Assembly: GCF_001610835.1 (NCBI RefSeq) | Contig: NZ_CP011270.1 | Coordinates: 4,916,001 to 4,980,000, forward strand | Origin: Planctomyces sp. SH-PL14 | GTDB taxonomy: Bacteria > Planctomycetota > Planctomycetia > Planctomycetales > Planctomycetaceae | Direction: 5' to 3' | Length of the DNA: 64,000 bases | In this document: positions 1 through 9,200 of the stretch, piece by piece | Layout: each line of letters begins with the position of its first letter | Numbering within the stretch: position 1 is the first letter of the stretch | Notes under the pieces: model-generated | Told to the model about the DNA's origin: nothing | The model's database searches: none | The model's input: only the letters and a program-made list of their open reading frames with translations | Made by a program: the position numbers and the translations under genes

Positions 1-1
1 G

Positions 2-457
2 TGGAACTACTCCAAGTGGCGGTTCGGCAAGATGCTCCACACGGGGCGGCCGCGGTTCCAGGACCTGGCTCCCGCTCTCTGGCCGCACGCCGAATGGTCC
101 GCGGGCTTCCTGCAGGACGCGGCGATTGAAGTCTCGGCCACGATGCGGAAGCACCAGCTCAAGCTCGCCGACCGACAGTGCCGGATGGCGGAGCTCTCGA
201 AGCGAATTCAGACCGCCGTTGTGATCCTCTGCACGAGCCTGTACGCCGGCAGCCAGTCCGACGAACGGATCCGCAAAGCGGGCGAGCTCCTGGCCCGCCG
301 GCTCACCGCCGAGCTGACCGGCCGCCGTCCCTCGGACGCCTATCTGCGGGCGGTCACGGAACTCGGCGCCGAGCTCGCCGACCACGACCTCCCCGGCACC
401 AGCGACATCCTCGAACGCCCGATCCTCATGCCTTACGACGCCGAGGCCGCGTCATAG
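2..457 (+). CDS. C-terminal part of an acyl-CoA dehydrogenase-like protein (gene cut by window edge)
   Basis: The reading frame is open from the first bases of the window, so this is the 3' end of a gene that starts outside it. About 150 residues are visible. They are mostly helical, with an RIQTAVVILCTSLYAG stretch, which fits the helical C-terminal region of acyl-CoA dehydrogenase family flavoproteins but shows no catalytic residue. The next gene on the same strand, 130 bp downstream, is a thiolase, and a dehydrogenase/thiolase pairing would suit fatty-acid beta-oxidation. Identity is inferred from weak resemblance plus context. That the frame is coding is fairly sure; the family is not. 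Confidence 0.45.
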   Translation, partial: WNYSKWRFGKMLHTGRPRFQDLAPALWPHAEWSAGFLQDAAIEVSATMRKHQLKLADRQCRMAELSKRIQTAVVILCTSLYAGSQSDERIRKAGELLARRLTAELTGRRPSDAYLRAVTELGAELADHDLPGTSDILERPILMPYDAEAAS

Positions 458-491
458 CGACCGGCGGCCTCAGTGGCTCATCTCTTCTCTT

Positions 492-553
492 ATCTGTGTT
501 GATCCGTGTTCATCTGTGGCTAGAAACCATTTGAGCCACGGATCAACACAGAT
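492..553. repeat. Palindromic intergenic repeat (atctgtgttgatccgtg type)
   Basis: The left arm atctgtgttgatccgtg (492-508) is matched exactly by its reverse complement at 537-553, leaving a 28-nt centre. The words CATCTGTG and GATGGACACAGAT recur inside it. It lies between the dehydrogenase-like gene and the thiolase. I recall similar ATCTGTGTTCATCTGTG words as intergenic repeats in several large bacterial genomes, but could not check this. It could act as a bidirectional terminator or be a REP-like element. Confidence 0.6.
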
Positions 554-588
554 GGACACAGATCAAGGCAAAGGCTTGGGAGCGGAGC

Positions 589-1770
589 ATGTCGAACGAG
601 TCCTACATCGTCGGGGCCGTGCGGACGCCGATCGGGGCCCTCGGCGGTGCGCTGGCGACGGTTCCCGCTCCGGAGCTGGGGGCGACCTGCATCCGGGCGC
701 TTCTCGAACGGTCCGGGCTCGCTCCCGGTGAACTCGACGAGGTCATCCTCGGCAACGTCGTCAGCAGCGGCATCGGCCAGAACCCCGCGCGGCAGGCGGC
801 GATCCGCGGCGGCGTCCCGGTCTCGGTCGGGGCCATGACGGTCAACAAGGTCTGCGGTTCAGGCCTGCGGGCCGTGGCGCTGGCGGACCAGGCGATCCGG
901 CTCGGCGAGGCGCACGCCGTCGTCGCGGGCGGGATCGAGAGCATGAGCCTCGCCCCCTATCTGCTGCCTTATGCCCGCCGCGGGTACCGGCTCGGGAATG
1001 CAGAGCTTGTCGACGCCATGATTCACGACGGCCTGTGGGACGTCTACCACGGGAAGTCGATGGGCTGTTTCGGCGACCAGTGTGCGGCGAAGTTCGGCTT
1101 CTCGCGGGAGGAGCAGGACGACTACGCGGTCCGCAGCTACACCCGCGCTCAGCGGGCGATCGCCGACGGAGTCTTCCGGGATGAGATCGTCCCGGTCGAG
1201 GTCCCCGGCCGAAAGGGGCCGACGCTTGTCACCGAGGACGAAGAGCCGGCCCGCTTCCAGGAGGACAAGCTCCGCTCCCTCCGCCCGGCCTTCAGCGACC
1301 ACGGAACCGTGACCGCCGGCAACGGCTCGAGCGTCAATGACGGTGCCGCGGCCCTCCTTGTTCTGTCCAAGGCCCGCTGCGAGGAGCGGGGGCTGACTCC
1401 CCTGGCGCGGATCGTCGGCAGCGCGACGTTCAGCCGGGAGCCCGAGTGGTTCACGATCGCGCCGATCGACGCCATTCGGGAACTGATGGCCAAGACCGGC
1501 TGGTCGATCGATCGAACCGACCAGTTCGAGATCAACGAGGCCTTCTCCTGCGTGGCTCTGGCGGCCCAGCGGGAACTGGGGATCCCGGATGAAAAGCTCA
1601 ACCCGTTCGGCGGGGCAGTCGCCCTCGGCCATCCGATCGGCGCCAGCGGCGCCCGGCTGATCGTGACCCTCCTGACCGGCCTCGCCCGCACCGGCGGGAC
1701 GCGGGGGGTCGCCTGTCTCTGCGTTGGCGGGGGAGAAGCGGTCGCGCTGGCGGTCGAGCGAATTGTCTGA
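589..1770 (+). CDS. Acetyl-CoA C-acyltransferase (thiolase)
   Basis: A thiolase that joins or cleaves acyl-CoA at the beta-keto position, working in beta-oxidation or acetoacetyl-CoA synthesis in the cytoplasm. At 393 residues it has the normal family length. The nucleophilic cysteine is Cys89 in NKVCGSGLRAV. NEAFSCVAL lies in the second half, followed by the ALGHPIGASGAR motif carrying the catalytic His, and CLCVGGGEA at the C-terminus carries the second catalytic Cys. The start ATG at 589 follows a GGGAGCGGAG purine-rich stretch. It is probably co-functional with the dehydrogenase-like gene upstream. Whether the enzyme is biosynthetic (two-carbon) or degradative (long-chain) cannot be decided from the sequence. 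Confidence 0.93.
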   Translation: MSNESYIVGAVRTPIGALGGALATVPAPELGATCIRALLERSGLAPGELDEVILGNVVSSGIGQNPARQAAIRGGVPVSVGAMTVNKVCGSGLRAVALADQAIRLGEAHAVVAGGIESMSLAPYLLPYARRGYRLGNAELVDAMIHDGLWDVYHGKSMGCFGDQCAAKFGFSREEQDDYAVRSYTRAQRAIADGVFRDEIVPVEVPGRKGPTLVTEDEEPARFQEDKLRSLRPAFSDHGTVTAGNGSSVNDGAAALLVLSKARCEERGLTPLARIVGSATFSREPEWFTIAPIDAIRELMAKTGWSIDRTDQFEINEAFSCVALAAQRELGIPDEKLNPFGGAVALGHPIGASGARLIVTLLTGLARTGGTRGVACLCVGGGEAVALAVERIV

Positions 1771-2040
1771 ATTCTTTAAGGGCGTCGGAGTTGCAAGTGT
1801 CTTTGGTGCAGTGAGTTGCGGGTTTCGGTTGTCGTCTTATCCTCGGCCGACGGGCTCCCGGACGAATCCCGCCGATTCGAAATTCCGAGACAAATCGAAA
1901 GCCTTGCCGGCAGCCAACCGACCGATTATCCTTCCGAACTTCCATTTTTGGCAGCATTTCGGCCCGCGTCCGCAGGCCCCGCTGGATCAAAGCCATAGCC
2001 GGTTCCCAGCAACGGCTATTCGAGACAAGGTAAGCGAGTC

Positions 2041-2292
2041 ATGGCACATAAGAAGGGACAAGGGTCCACCCGGAACGGACGCGATTCCAACGGCCAGCGT
2101 CGGGGCGTCAAGCGGTACGGCGGCGAGCAGGTCATCGCCGGCAACATCCTCGTCCGCCAGTGCGGCACCAAGTTCCACGCGGGACGCGGCGTCGGCCAGG
2201 GGAAGGATTACACGCTGTTCGCCCTCGTCGACGGCACCGTCCTGTTCGACCAGGAAGGCCGCCGCGTCAACATCGTCGCTGCCGCCGGCTGA
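2041..2292 (+). CDS. rpmA: 50S ribosomal protein L27
   Basis: L27 sits on the large ribosomal subunit close to the peptidyl-transferase centre. The 83-residue product starts [16 protein letters not shown] and carries the conserved [15 protein letters not shown] core, all typical of L27. It begins directly with the short mature-like N-terminus, with no cleavable extension as in Firmicutes. Unusually, rplU (L21), which normally lies immediately upstream, is absent: the upstream neighbour is a thiolase and the 270-bp gap holds no L21-like frame. A good terminator hairpin follows at 2368. Identification is certain; the missing partner gene is the odd point. Confidence 0.97.
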   Translation: MAHKKGQGSTRNGRDSNGQRRGVKRYGGEQVIAGNILVRQCGTKFHAGRGVGQGKDYTLFALVDGTVLFDQEGRRVNIVAAAG

Positions 2293-2367
2293 TCGCCGCC
2301 CGCATCGCGACGTCGCTCTCCGGCCCTCATCCGCCGGAGAGTCGCGAGCTACTTCGAATGGCAATTC

Positions 2368-2398
2368 AGGCAGTCTGGCGCAAATGCCCAGACTGCCT
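2368..2398 (+). terminator. Terminator hairpin after rpmA
   Basis: An 11-bp perfect stem (aggcagtctgg at 2368-2378, ccagactgcct at 2388-2398) with a 9-nt loop is followed by a T-rich tract (tgtcttt). It lies 75 bp after the rpmA stop, so it most likely ends that transcript. Confidence 0.7.
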
Positions 2399-2473
2399 TG
2401 TCTTTGCGCGGTGTGGGAATTGTGAGGAAGCGAAGGAACGCACCGGGTCGATACCCCTGACACAGAAAAAATC

Positions 2474-2500
2474 GTTCGAGCGGCGGCACTCCGCTCGAAC
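2474..2500. other. Perfect 10-bp hairpin ahead of a membrane-protein gene
   Basis: gttcgagcgg (2474-2483) pairs with ccgctcgaac (2491-2500) around a 7-nt loop. It starts 24 bp after the next gene's likely promoter-side region begins and ends 11 bp before that gene's ribosome-binding site. It lacks a T tract, so a leader structure or an operator is as likely as a terminator. Confidence 0.4.
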
Positions 2501-2524
2501 ATCGCTGAGTCAGGAGACATGGGG

Positions 2525-3670
2525 ATGGATCCCACCACGCGGCCGCGGCTGTCCGAGATCGACATCGAGCGGATTGCCTATTCGGCAATCGGACGGCACC
2601 TGCGGGTCATGTGTGTGCTGTGCCTGCTGCTGCTCGGGCTGGGGTTCCTGCTGGGACACCACGTCGCCAACCTCCACGCCAAGAAGATCGCTCACGAGTT
2701 CGAGCGGCAGAGCGGCGGCTATGCGAAGCAGATTGTCGAACTCGGCCACGAGCTCGATATGCTCCGCCAGTCGCAGACGGTCGACCGCAACCTGCTGACC
2801 AGCCTCCGTTTCGACTCCGAGAAGCATGTGGCGGTCGTCGAATCGCTCCGGAAGGAGATCGACTCCGCCGAGGTCCTGCGGAGTTCGCTCGTCGCCTCCA
2901 GCCTCGAGCAGATCGAGGCGGACCGCCGCGAAGCGCTCCATCAGCTCGAAGCCTGCCGGAGCGCCGACACGCCGCTGAAGGCGGACGCCGTCACGCAGAT
3001 GATGACGCGGATCGTCGACGGCCAGATGGACCGTCTCCATCGGCTTCTCGGAAAGACCGTCCCGGCGGCCTGCCCGGCGACGGCCGATCTCGCTTCGCTG
3101 CCGCTGGTCCCGGTTTCGGAAGCGGGGCCGTCCCCGACAGTGGCCGAGACCCCGGCTCCGGTCGCCTCGGCTACTTCCGTGGCTCCCGCGGTCTCCGTCG
3201 CTCCGGCGGCCGAGGAGATCACGTTCTTCCCGCCGATCCCGGCGTCGCCCGCCGCGATTCCGGAAGCCCGGCCGATGCCCGCCGCGGCTCTCGCTCCGGT
3301 GGCGGCTGTCCCCGGTCCCATGCCGGTCACGCTCTCTCCGAGCGTCCGGATCAGCGAGACCGTCGAGTTCCAGCCTCCCGCTCCTCGCGCTCCGGCTCCC
3401 AATCCTTTCCCTCCGGCCTCGGTCGTGACCAGCGTCGCGCCGGAACCGATGGGCTCGCCCATCGGACTGCCGGCTGCCGCCGACTCTTCGGCTCCGGCGT
3501 TCGCGCCCGCTCCGCCCGTTCCCGCGACCGGGCCCAAGGTTCCGCGATCGAGCCTGTTCTTCGCTCCGTCCCGCAAGGTCGAATCGGCCGCCAACGCGGA
3601 GACCGCTCCGCGGCTGATCGCCCCCAGCACCGCCAGTGCCCCGGCTCCGCTCTCCTCACGGGTGAAATGA
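2525..3670 (+). CDS. Membrane-anchored coiled-coil protein with Pro/Ala-rich tail, function unknown
   Basis: I do not recognise a named family. The 381-residue product has a short cytoplasmic N-terminus, one transmembrane segment (roughly residues 25-46, rich in Leu and Val), a charged helical region likely to form a coiled coil to about residue 165, and a long low-complexity tail dominated by Pro, Ala, Val and Ser. The layout suggests an inner-membrane anchor with a rod and an extended periplasmic linker. Of two possible ATGs, 2525 is preferred: AGGAG at 2512-2516 is 8 nt from it and only 2 nt from 2519. Its last 15 bases overlap the end of the convergent larE gene. Confidence 0.75.
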   Translation: MDPTTRPRLSEIDIERIAYSAIGRHLRVMCVLCLLLLGLGFLLGHHVANLHAKKIAHEFERQSGGYAKQIVELGHELDMLRQSQTVDRNLLTSLRFDSEKHVAVVESLRKEIDSAEVLRSSLVASSLEQIEADRREALHQLEACRSADTPLKADAVTQMMTRIVDGQMDRLHRLLGKTVPAACPATADLASLPLVPVSEAGPSPTVAETPAPVASATSVAPAVSVAPAAEEITFFPPIPASPAAIPEARPMPAAALAPVAAVPGPMPVTLSPSVRISETVEFQPPAPRAPAPNPFPPASVVTSVAPEPMGSPIGLPAAADSSAPAFAPAPPVPATGPKVPRSSLFFAPSRKVESAANAETAPRLIAPSTASAPAPLSSRVK

Positions 3671-4528
3671 GGTCAGGAGCGCGTCGGAAGAGAGCAGGGC
3701 GTTGAACCCGCCGCTCTGGAACCCCTTGAGGTCCAGCGTCACGGCGCGGAAGCCGAGCCGGGTGAACGCGCTCACGAGGGCCAGCCGGACCGGCTCTTCG
3801 GCGAGCCGGGCGATGTCTGCCGGGGTGACCTCGATGCGGGCCAGGTCGTTCTGTTCGAGGCGGACCCGCAGCTCGCGGATTCCGAGCCGCTGCCGGAGGA
3901 ACTGCTCGGCGGCGTCGATATTCGCGACGCGTTCCGGCGTGACTTCGACGCCGTAGGCGATGCGGCTGGAGAGGCAGGGCATCGCCGGCTTGTCCCAGAT
4001 CGGGAGTGCCCAGTCTTTCGCCAGGGCCCGGACGTCTTCCTTGTTGAGCTTCGCTTCGATGAGCGGGCTGCGGACGGAGTGCTCCCGGGCCGCGACCATG
4101 CCGGGGCGATGGTCTCCGAGGTCGTCGAGGTTTGCGCCGTTGACGATGACGTCGACCCCGAGGGGGCCGGCGAGTCCTTCCAAGTGGGTGTAGAGTTCGG
4201 ACTTGCAGTAGTAGCAGCGGTCGCCGGCGTTGCGGCGGTAGCGTTCGTCGGCGAACTCCTCTGTTTCGATGACGCGGTGGGTGATTCCGATCTCGCGGGC
4301 GAGCGTCTCCGCCTCTTCCAGTTCTCCCGAGGCGAGGCTGGCGCTGCGGGCGGTGACCGCGAGGGCCCGGTCACCGCAGGCGAGGGCGGCGGCCTTGGCG
4401 ACGACGGTGCTGTCGACTCCGGCGGAGAACGCGACGGCGACGCGTCCGCAGCGGGCCAGGATCTCCAGCAGGTGGTCTCGCTTGGTAGTTTGTTCGATCG
4501 ACAGACCAGACACGTGACTCGCTCCCAT
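3656..4528 (-). CDS. larE: ATP-dependent sacrificial sulfur transferase LarE
   Basis: LarE adenylates a carboxylate of the lactate racemase cofactor precursor and donates sulfur from its own cysteine to build the nickel-pincer nucleotide. The sequence shows the PP-loop SAGVDST near residues 36-42, a NAGDRCYYCKSELY block around 101-114, and PCLSSR around 185-190 with Cys186 at the sacrificial position. Length is about 290 residues, normal for LarE. AAGGAGG precedes the start. A TTG three bases upstream (4531) has better spacing than the ATG at 4528, so either may be used. No larA, larB or larC is near, so the cofactor's client enzyme must lie elsewhere if this is its role. Confidence 0.88.
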   Translation of the reverse strand: MGASHVSGLSIEQTTKRDHLLEILARCGRVAVAFSAGVDSTVVAKAAALACGDRALAVTARSASLASGELEEAETLAREIGITHRVIETEEFADERYRRNAGDRCYYCKSELYTHLEGLAGPLGVDVIVNGANLDDLGDHRPGMVAAREHSVRSPLIEAKLNKEDVRALAKDWALPIWDKPAMPCLSSRIAYGVEVTPERVANIDAAEQFLRQRLGIRELRVRLEQNDLARIEVTPADIARLAEEPVRLALVSAFTRLGFRAVTLDLKGFQSGGFNALLSSDALLTSFHP

Positions 4529-4572
4529 CAAAAACAGGTCCTCCTTCTATCATAGCCGGTCTCCAGAAAACC

Positions 4573-4916
4573 CGTCCTGGCCGGCACAGCGTTGCTCGCT
4601 CAAACCCAACGTGCCACGGCAGTCTGGGGTCAAGGGGGGCTGTGTTGTCTTCTTGGCCCCCTTGCCGCCGGAGGCACTCCTGTGAGGAACCGTGGAACAC
4701 AACGGATGACCCCTTTGTGGTACCGGCGCTGAGGACTCCACGCTCGCTCTGCAATTCCCGCGGGTTGGTGAGGGGGCATCCGGCGCCGTGTCCGCGCTTG
4801 GACACGGGCTTCTTCAGACATCTCTCGACGAGAGGGCCTCCGGCGGGCAAAGGGCCAAGAAGACAACACCGGCCCCTCTGCACTCCCCATCAGGGGTGAC
4901 CCCCTGGACCCCGGCT
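4573..4916 (+). repeat. Dispersed structured repeat, copy A (full length)
   Basis: First full copy of the roughly 335-bp family. It opens with CTGGCCGGCACAGCG and CTCAAACCCAACGTG. Next comes a left arm (GGGGTCAAGGGG, a tip cassette with GTGTTGTCTTCTTGG, then GCCGCCGGAGGC). A central part holds CCCGCGGGTTGGTGAG and a small TGTCC/GGACA hairpin. The right arm is the inverted image of the left, with GCCTCCGGCGGGC and AAGAAGACAACAC, and ends CCCCTGGACCCCGG. It lies between the divergent genes larE and kdsD, upstream of both. No target-site duplication is visible at its edges. Confidence 0.9.
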
Positions 4917-5110
4917 GTCCTTTGTAACTGATGGTCCTTCAATGCTTTGCAACTCGCGTTGACCCTCTCCGCCAACCAGCCGTACAGTTCTGGTCCCGAA
5001 TTCCGGGACGTCTCAGGGAAGAGACACGCCAGACCGGGCGCACCACCGCCCCGCACTGCCGCTTCACCCTGGGCCCTCTCCGGACACGTCATTCCGCGAG
5101 AGGTGTAGTC

Positions 5111-6127
5111 ATGTCCGCCGCCGAGAAGATCCTTTCCTTCGCGGACATCGAACCCCTCCGCCAGGCCCGCGAAATCATCCGCCTGGAAGCGGAAGCCCTC
5201 GCCGACCTCGCCCGCCGCCTCGACTCCGGCTTCTGCGACGCCGTCGACCGCCTCTCCGAATGCCGCGGCAGCGTCATCGTCTCCGGCATGGGCAAAGCCG
5301 GCCTCATCGGCCAGAAGATCACCGCCACCCTCTCCTCCACCGGCACCCGCGCCCACTTCCTCCACCCCGCCGAAGCAGTCCACGGCGACCTCGGCTGCCT
5401 CCACCCCGAAGACGTCTTCCTCGCCCTCTCCAACAGCGGCGAAACCGAAGAACTGACCGCCATCCTCCCGACCGTCCGCCGGCTGCGGATCCCCATCGTC
5501 GCCATCACCTCCTCCGAACGCAGCACCCTCGGCCGCAACGCCGACATCCGCGTCCTCCTCGGCAAGATCCCCGAGGTCGACCCCTGGGGCCTCGCCCCCA
5601 CGACCACCACCACCGCCATGCTGGCGGTCGGAGACGCCCTCGCCCTCGTCCTCAGCCGCCGCCGCGGCTTCACCCCGGAACAGTTCGCCGTCTTCCACCC
5701 CGCCGGCAGCCTCGGCCGCAAGCTCCGCGTCGTCACCGAGATGATGCGGGGCCTCGACCGGATCCGCAGTGCCCCCGAGACCGCCACGGTCCGCGAGGTC
5801 CTGACCGCCTCTTCGCAAACCGGCCGCCGGATCGGTGCCGTCGTCCTGACCGACGCCGAGGGCCGCCTCTCCGGCATCTTCACCGACAGCGACCTCGCCC
5901 GGCTCCTGGGGCGGCGACAGGACGCCTCGCTCGATCAACCGGTCTCGCAGGTCATGACCCGCAACCCGCTGAACGTCCCCACTACGGCGACCCACGGAGA
6001 CGTCGTCGCCATCCTGGCCTCCCGCAAGATCAGCGAACTCCCGGTCGTCGACGCCGACCGCCGCCCGGTCGGAATGATCGACATCACGGACGTCATCGGC
6101 TGGGAGGGGGAGGAGGGAAGGATCTAG
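5111..6127 (+). CDS. kdsD: D-arabinose 5-phosphate isomerase (SIS domain plus two CBS domains)
   Basis: Interconverts ribulose 5-phosphate and arabinose 5-phosphate, the first step of KDO synthesis for lipopolysaccharide. The N-terminal SIS domain has SGMGKAGLIGQK and HPAEAVHGDLG, followed by SNSGETEEL and the family hallmark FHPAGSLGRKL. Two CBS domains fill the C-terminal third, ending in SELPVVDADRRPVGMIDI. The predicted length of 338 residues matches KdsD/KpsF. The frame is open upstream to 4931, but ATG 5111, after GAGAGGTG, starts at the usual N-terminus. The next gene is OstA/LptC-like, which resembles the kdsD-lptC-lptA order of proteobacteria and supports a role in LPS. Confidence 0.92.
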   Translation: MSAAEKILSFADIEPLRQAREIIRLEAEALADLARRLDSGFCDAVDRLSECRGSVIVSGMGKAGLIGQKITATLSSTGTRAHFLHPAEAVHGDLGCLHPEDVFLALSNSGETEELTAILPTVRRLRIPIVAITSSERSTLGRNADIRVLLGKIPEVDPWGLAPTTTTTAMLAVGDALALVLSRRRGFTPEQFAVFHPAGSLGRKLRVVTEMMRGLDRIRSAPETATVREVLTASSQTGRRIGAVVLTDAEGRLSGIFTDSDLARLLGRRQDASLDQPVSQVMTRNPLNVPTTATHGDVVAILASRKISELPVVDADRRPVGMIDITDVIGWEGEEGRI

Positions 6128-6231
6128 GAGTCACGATTCAGGAAAGCCCATTGAAATCGGGCCCCTGAACCGACCCCTTCTCGCAGTCACAGCGTCGACT
6201 CAATCCCTGAATCCAGCTCCTCGTCTCCTCC

Positions 6232-9200
6232 ATGCCCCGCCTGCTGCTCACTGTCGCGACAGCCATCTGCCTGGTGGGGGTGTATCGGATCTACGCGCTC
6301 ATCGTGACGCCGCTGGTGACCCCGGTGGAGCAGGGGGAAGTCCGGCCGCCGGTCATGATGGCCTCCGGGGCCAAGTCGTCCGCCTCGTCCGACCTCGCCC
6401 GCGAGTTCCTGCCGAACTCCGCCTGGGCGCAGGAAGCCAAGATGTGCTGGCAGCAGTCGGAAGACGCCTGCATCTTCTTCAACGATCACCAGCGCCTGCA
6501 GGACGGCGGGAACAAGCTCCGGCTGGCTCCGTACGCCATGGTGTGGCGGGACCCGAAGCGGACCGACGGCGGCCGGTACACGATCGAAGCGGAAGGGGCG
6601 ATCGTCAGTTTCCAGAACGAGTTCTTCGACGAAGCGGTCGAATTCAGCCGCAAGCCGGGCCGGATCGTCCACCTGACTCTCGAAGGGAAAGTCCGGCTGA
6701 CGGGCCCGGACAACCTCGCGATCGAAGGGGAGAAGTTCATCTTCTCCGAGGAGTCCGCCCAGCTCTACAGCGACTGGCCCGTCACGTTCCGCTACGGCCC
6801 CGCGCCGGGTCAGTCCAACGCCGTCCGCGGACAGGCGGACCAGCTCACGGTCGAGTTCATCAAGTCGACCACGTCGGACTTCGGTCCCGATATGCCCCGC
6901 GTCGGCGGACTCTCCCGCGTCCGGCTGCGGCGGGCGGTTCAATTCGACATGACGTACGAGCTGAACGGTGCTCTCGCCCGGACCCTGGTGACCAGCGACG
7001 GCCCGTTCCTGTTCCACTATCCCGAGAAGCGGATCGAGTTCGAGGAGAACGTCAGCGTCGTCCGCCCGCAGATCATCAAGGGGGTGAAGCACATCGACTC
7101 CCTGAAAGCCCACTGGCTGGGACTCCAGTTCGTAGAAGCCGACGCACCCCCCGCCGAGGGCTCAGGCGAAACCAAGCCGGCTGTTCAGCCCGCCAGCGGA
7201 ACCAAGTTCGGCGCCGACTCCTCCATGCTGTCGAAGATCCAGTTCCGCTATCTGCGGGCGCTCGGGCGGGAGGAACCGGGGAAGCCGGTCGTCCCGCTCC
7301 ACCTCGAATCGACCTCGAACCAGTTTGCCGCCGACCTCCAGGATCTGCGGTACGACGCCCAGACGCGGGACATCGCACTGATCGATCCCGTGCAGGTCCG
7401 GATGCAGCACGGCGCGACCCGGCTCTACTCTCCTCTTGTCCGCGTCCGGCACGGCCAGCAGGGACAACCGTTCGAGGCGATCGACTGCGAAGGCGAAGGG
7501 CAGTTTGAGCAGCTGGACGAGGCGCTCGAACGGCCGATGTTCGTGGGCTCGTGGAAGGAGCGAGTCCACGTCGCCCCGGACACCCAGTCGCCGGGCAACA
7601 TTCTCACGATCCAGGGGAACGCGTCGCTGGCCCAGCCGGGGCGGTTCCAGCTGGAGAGCCAGGCGATCCAGGTGTGGCTCGAGCCGACCGCGTCCCGCGG
7701 CCAGCCTGGTGCCGCCGGCCTTGCCGGATCGGCCCTTCCGAACGCCGCCCGCAAGCTGCCGGTCCGCCGGGCGGTCGCCCAGGGGGGTGTCCGGATGGCG
7801 ACGCCGGAAGTCGTCGTCCTGACGAACCTTGCCGACGCCCGCTTCTCGGCGGGGGAGGCCGCCCCGAGGCCCGGCCGCGGGGGACCGGACCCCGCCGGCG
7901 ACGGCAATCCGCGGCAGATGCCCGGAGCCCGCGAGGAGCAGCCGCCGTTCATCGTCAACGCCGATCGGATCGAAGCCCACGTGGTCCGCGATCCGCGAAC
8001 GCAGGCGTTCGACGCTCGCGAGCTCATCGGCGAAGGGGGCATCCACATCACCCGCGAAGCGTTGGAGCGCGGCGCCGCGGCGGCGGCGGGGCCGCCGAAC
8101 CGCATCGGCGGCGATGGTCCGGTCGACATCCAGGGGCACCGCCTGCAGATGACGAACACCGGCGGCAGCCACGGTCACATCATCACCCTCGCCGGGATGC
8201 ACGATCCCCGGACGAACACGACGCGGGATGCCACGCTTCAGTTCGGCGACTACCGGGTCGAGGCCGCCGTCCTGACGTTCGACCGGTCCCGGAACGCGAT
8301 CGAAGTGCCCGGCCCCGGCCGCCTCAACATGCCCGTCTCCTCCGACCTGCGGGGGGGAAAGACCGACCGGCCGCAGATCATGAATGTTGTCTGGCTGGAG
8401 CGGATGACGTTCGACGGCCAGACCGCCAAGTTCTTCGAGCGGGTCAAGACGCAGCTGGGGCACAGCCTGCTCCTGTGCGAGGCGATGGACGTCGCCCTCA
8501 ACCGGAAGATCGACTTCACCAGCGACCACCCGGACACCAAGGGGCTTGAGCTCAAGACGGTCGACTGCCGCCACAAGGTCGTGGTCGAGACGTACGACTA
8601 CGCGGACTCGCGGCTGATCGAAGTCCTGAAGGGGAACCTCGCGGAGTTCCATGTCGATAACGCGACCGGGGAGTTCTCCGGCCTGGGGCCCGGGACCGTT
8701 CAGGACTGGCGGATCTCCAAGGGGGGCTCGTCGCGGCTGCTCTCGCTGGAGCCGACCACGACCGCCAAGGCGAATCAGCCCGTCCCGGCCCGCGAGGACA
8801 AGCGGTTCCCCTGGGAGTACGTGAAGCTCGAGTTCAAAGGGAACGTGACGGGAAACCTGAAGCGGCAGGACGCGACGTTCCGCCGGAGCGTCCAGGTCCT
8901 GTACGCCCCCGTCGCGCAGGCCCTTCAGGTGTTTCAGCGGGCAGATCTCTCGCCCGGCAGCGGGAAGGACAACGCCAACAACGCGGCGTGGCTCGGCTGC
9001 CGCGAGCTCGACATCATGATCGCCACCAAGCCCGACGGCGAGCCGAGCGCGCAGCTCCGGGCCGAAGGGGGTGATGGGGAAGACGCCTGGTTGGAAGGGC
9101 AGAAGTTTACGGCGAACGGTCACGAGGTCATCTATGACCAGGCGAAGGACCAGTTCATTCTCCGTGGCCGCGGCAAAGACAAGGCGGATATCCATTTTCA

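Noticed and set aside
4630-4890. Short minus-strand frame in repeat copy A, with similar frames in copies D, E and G (MPPHQPAGIA and YHKG words)
   Set aside because: The frame is shifted by indels between copies, starts are not shared and no ribosome-binding site is kept. It is a by-product of the repeat, not a gene.
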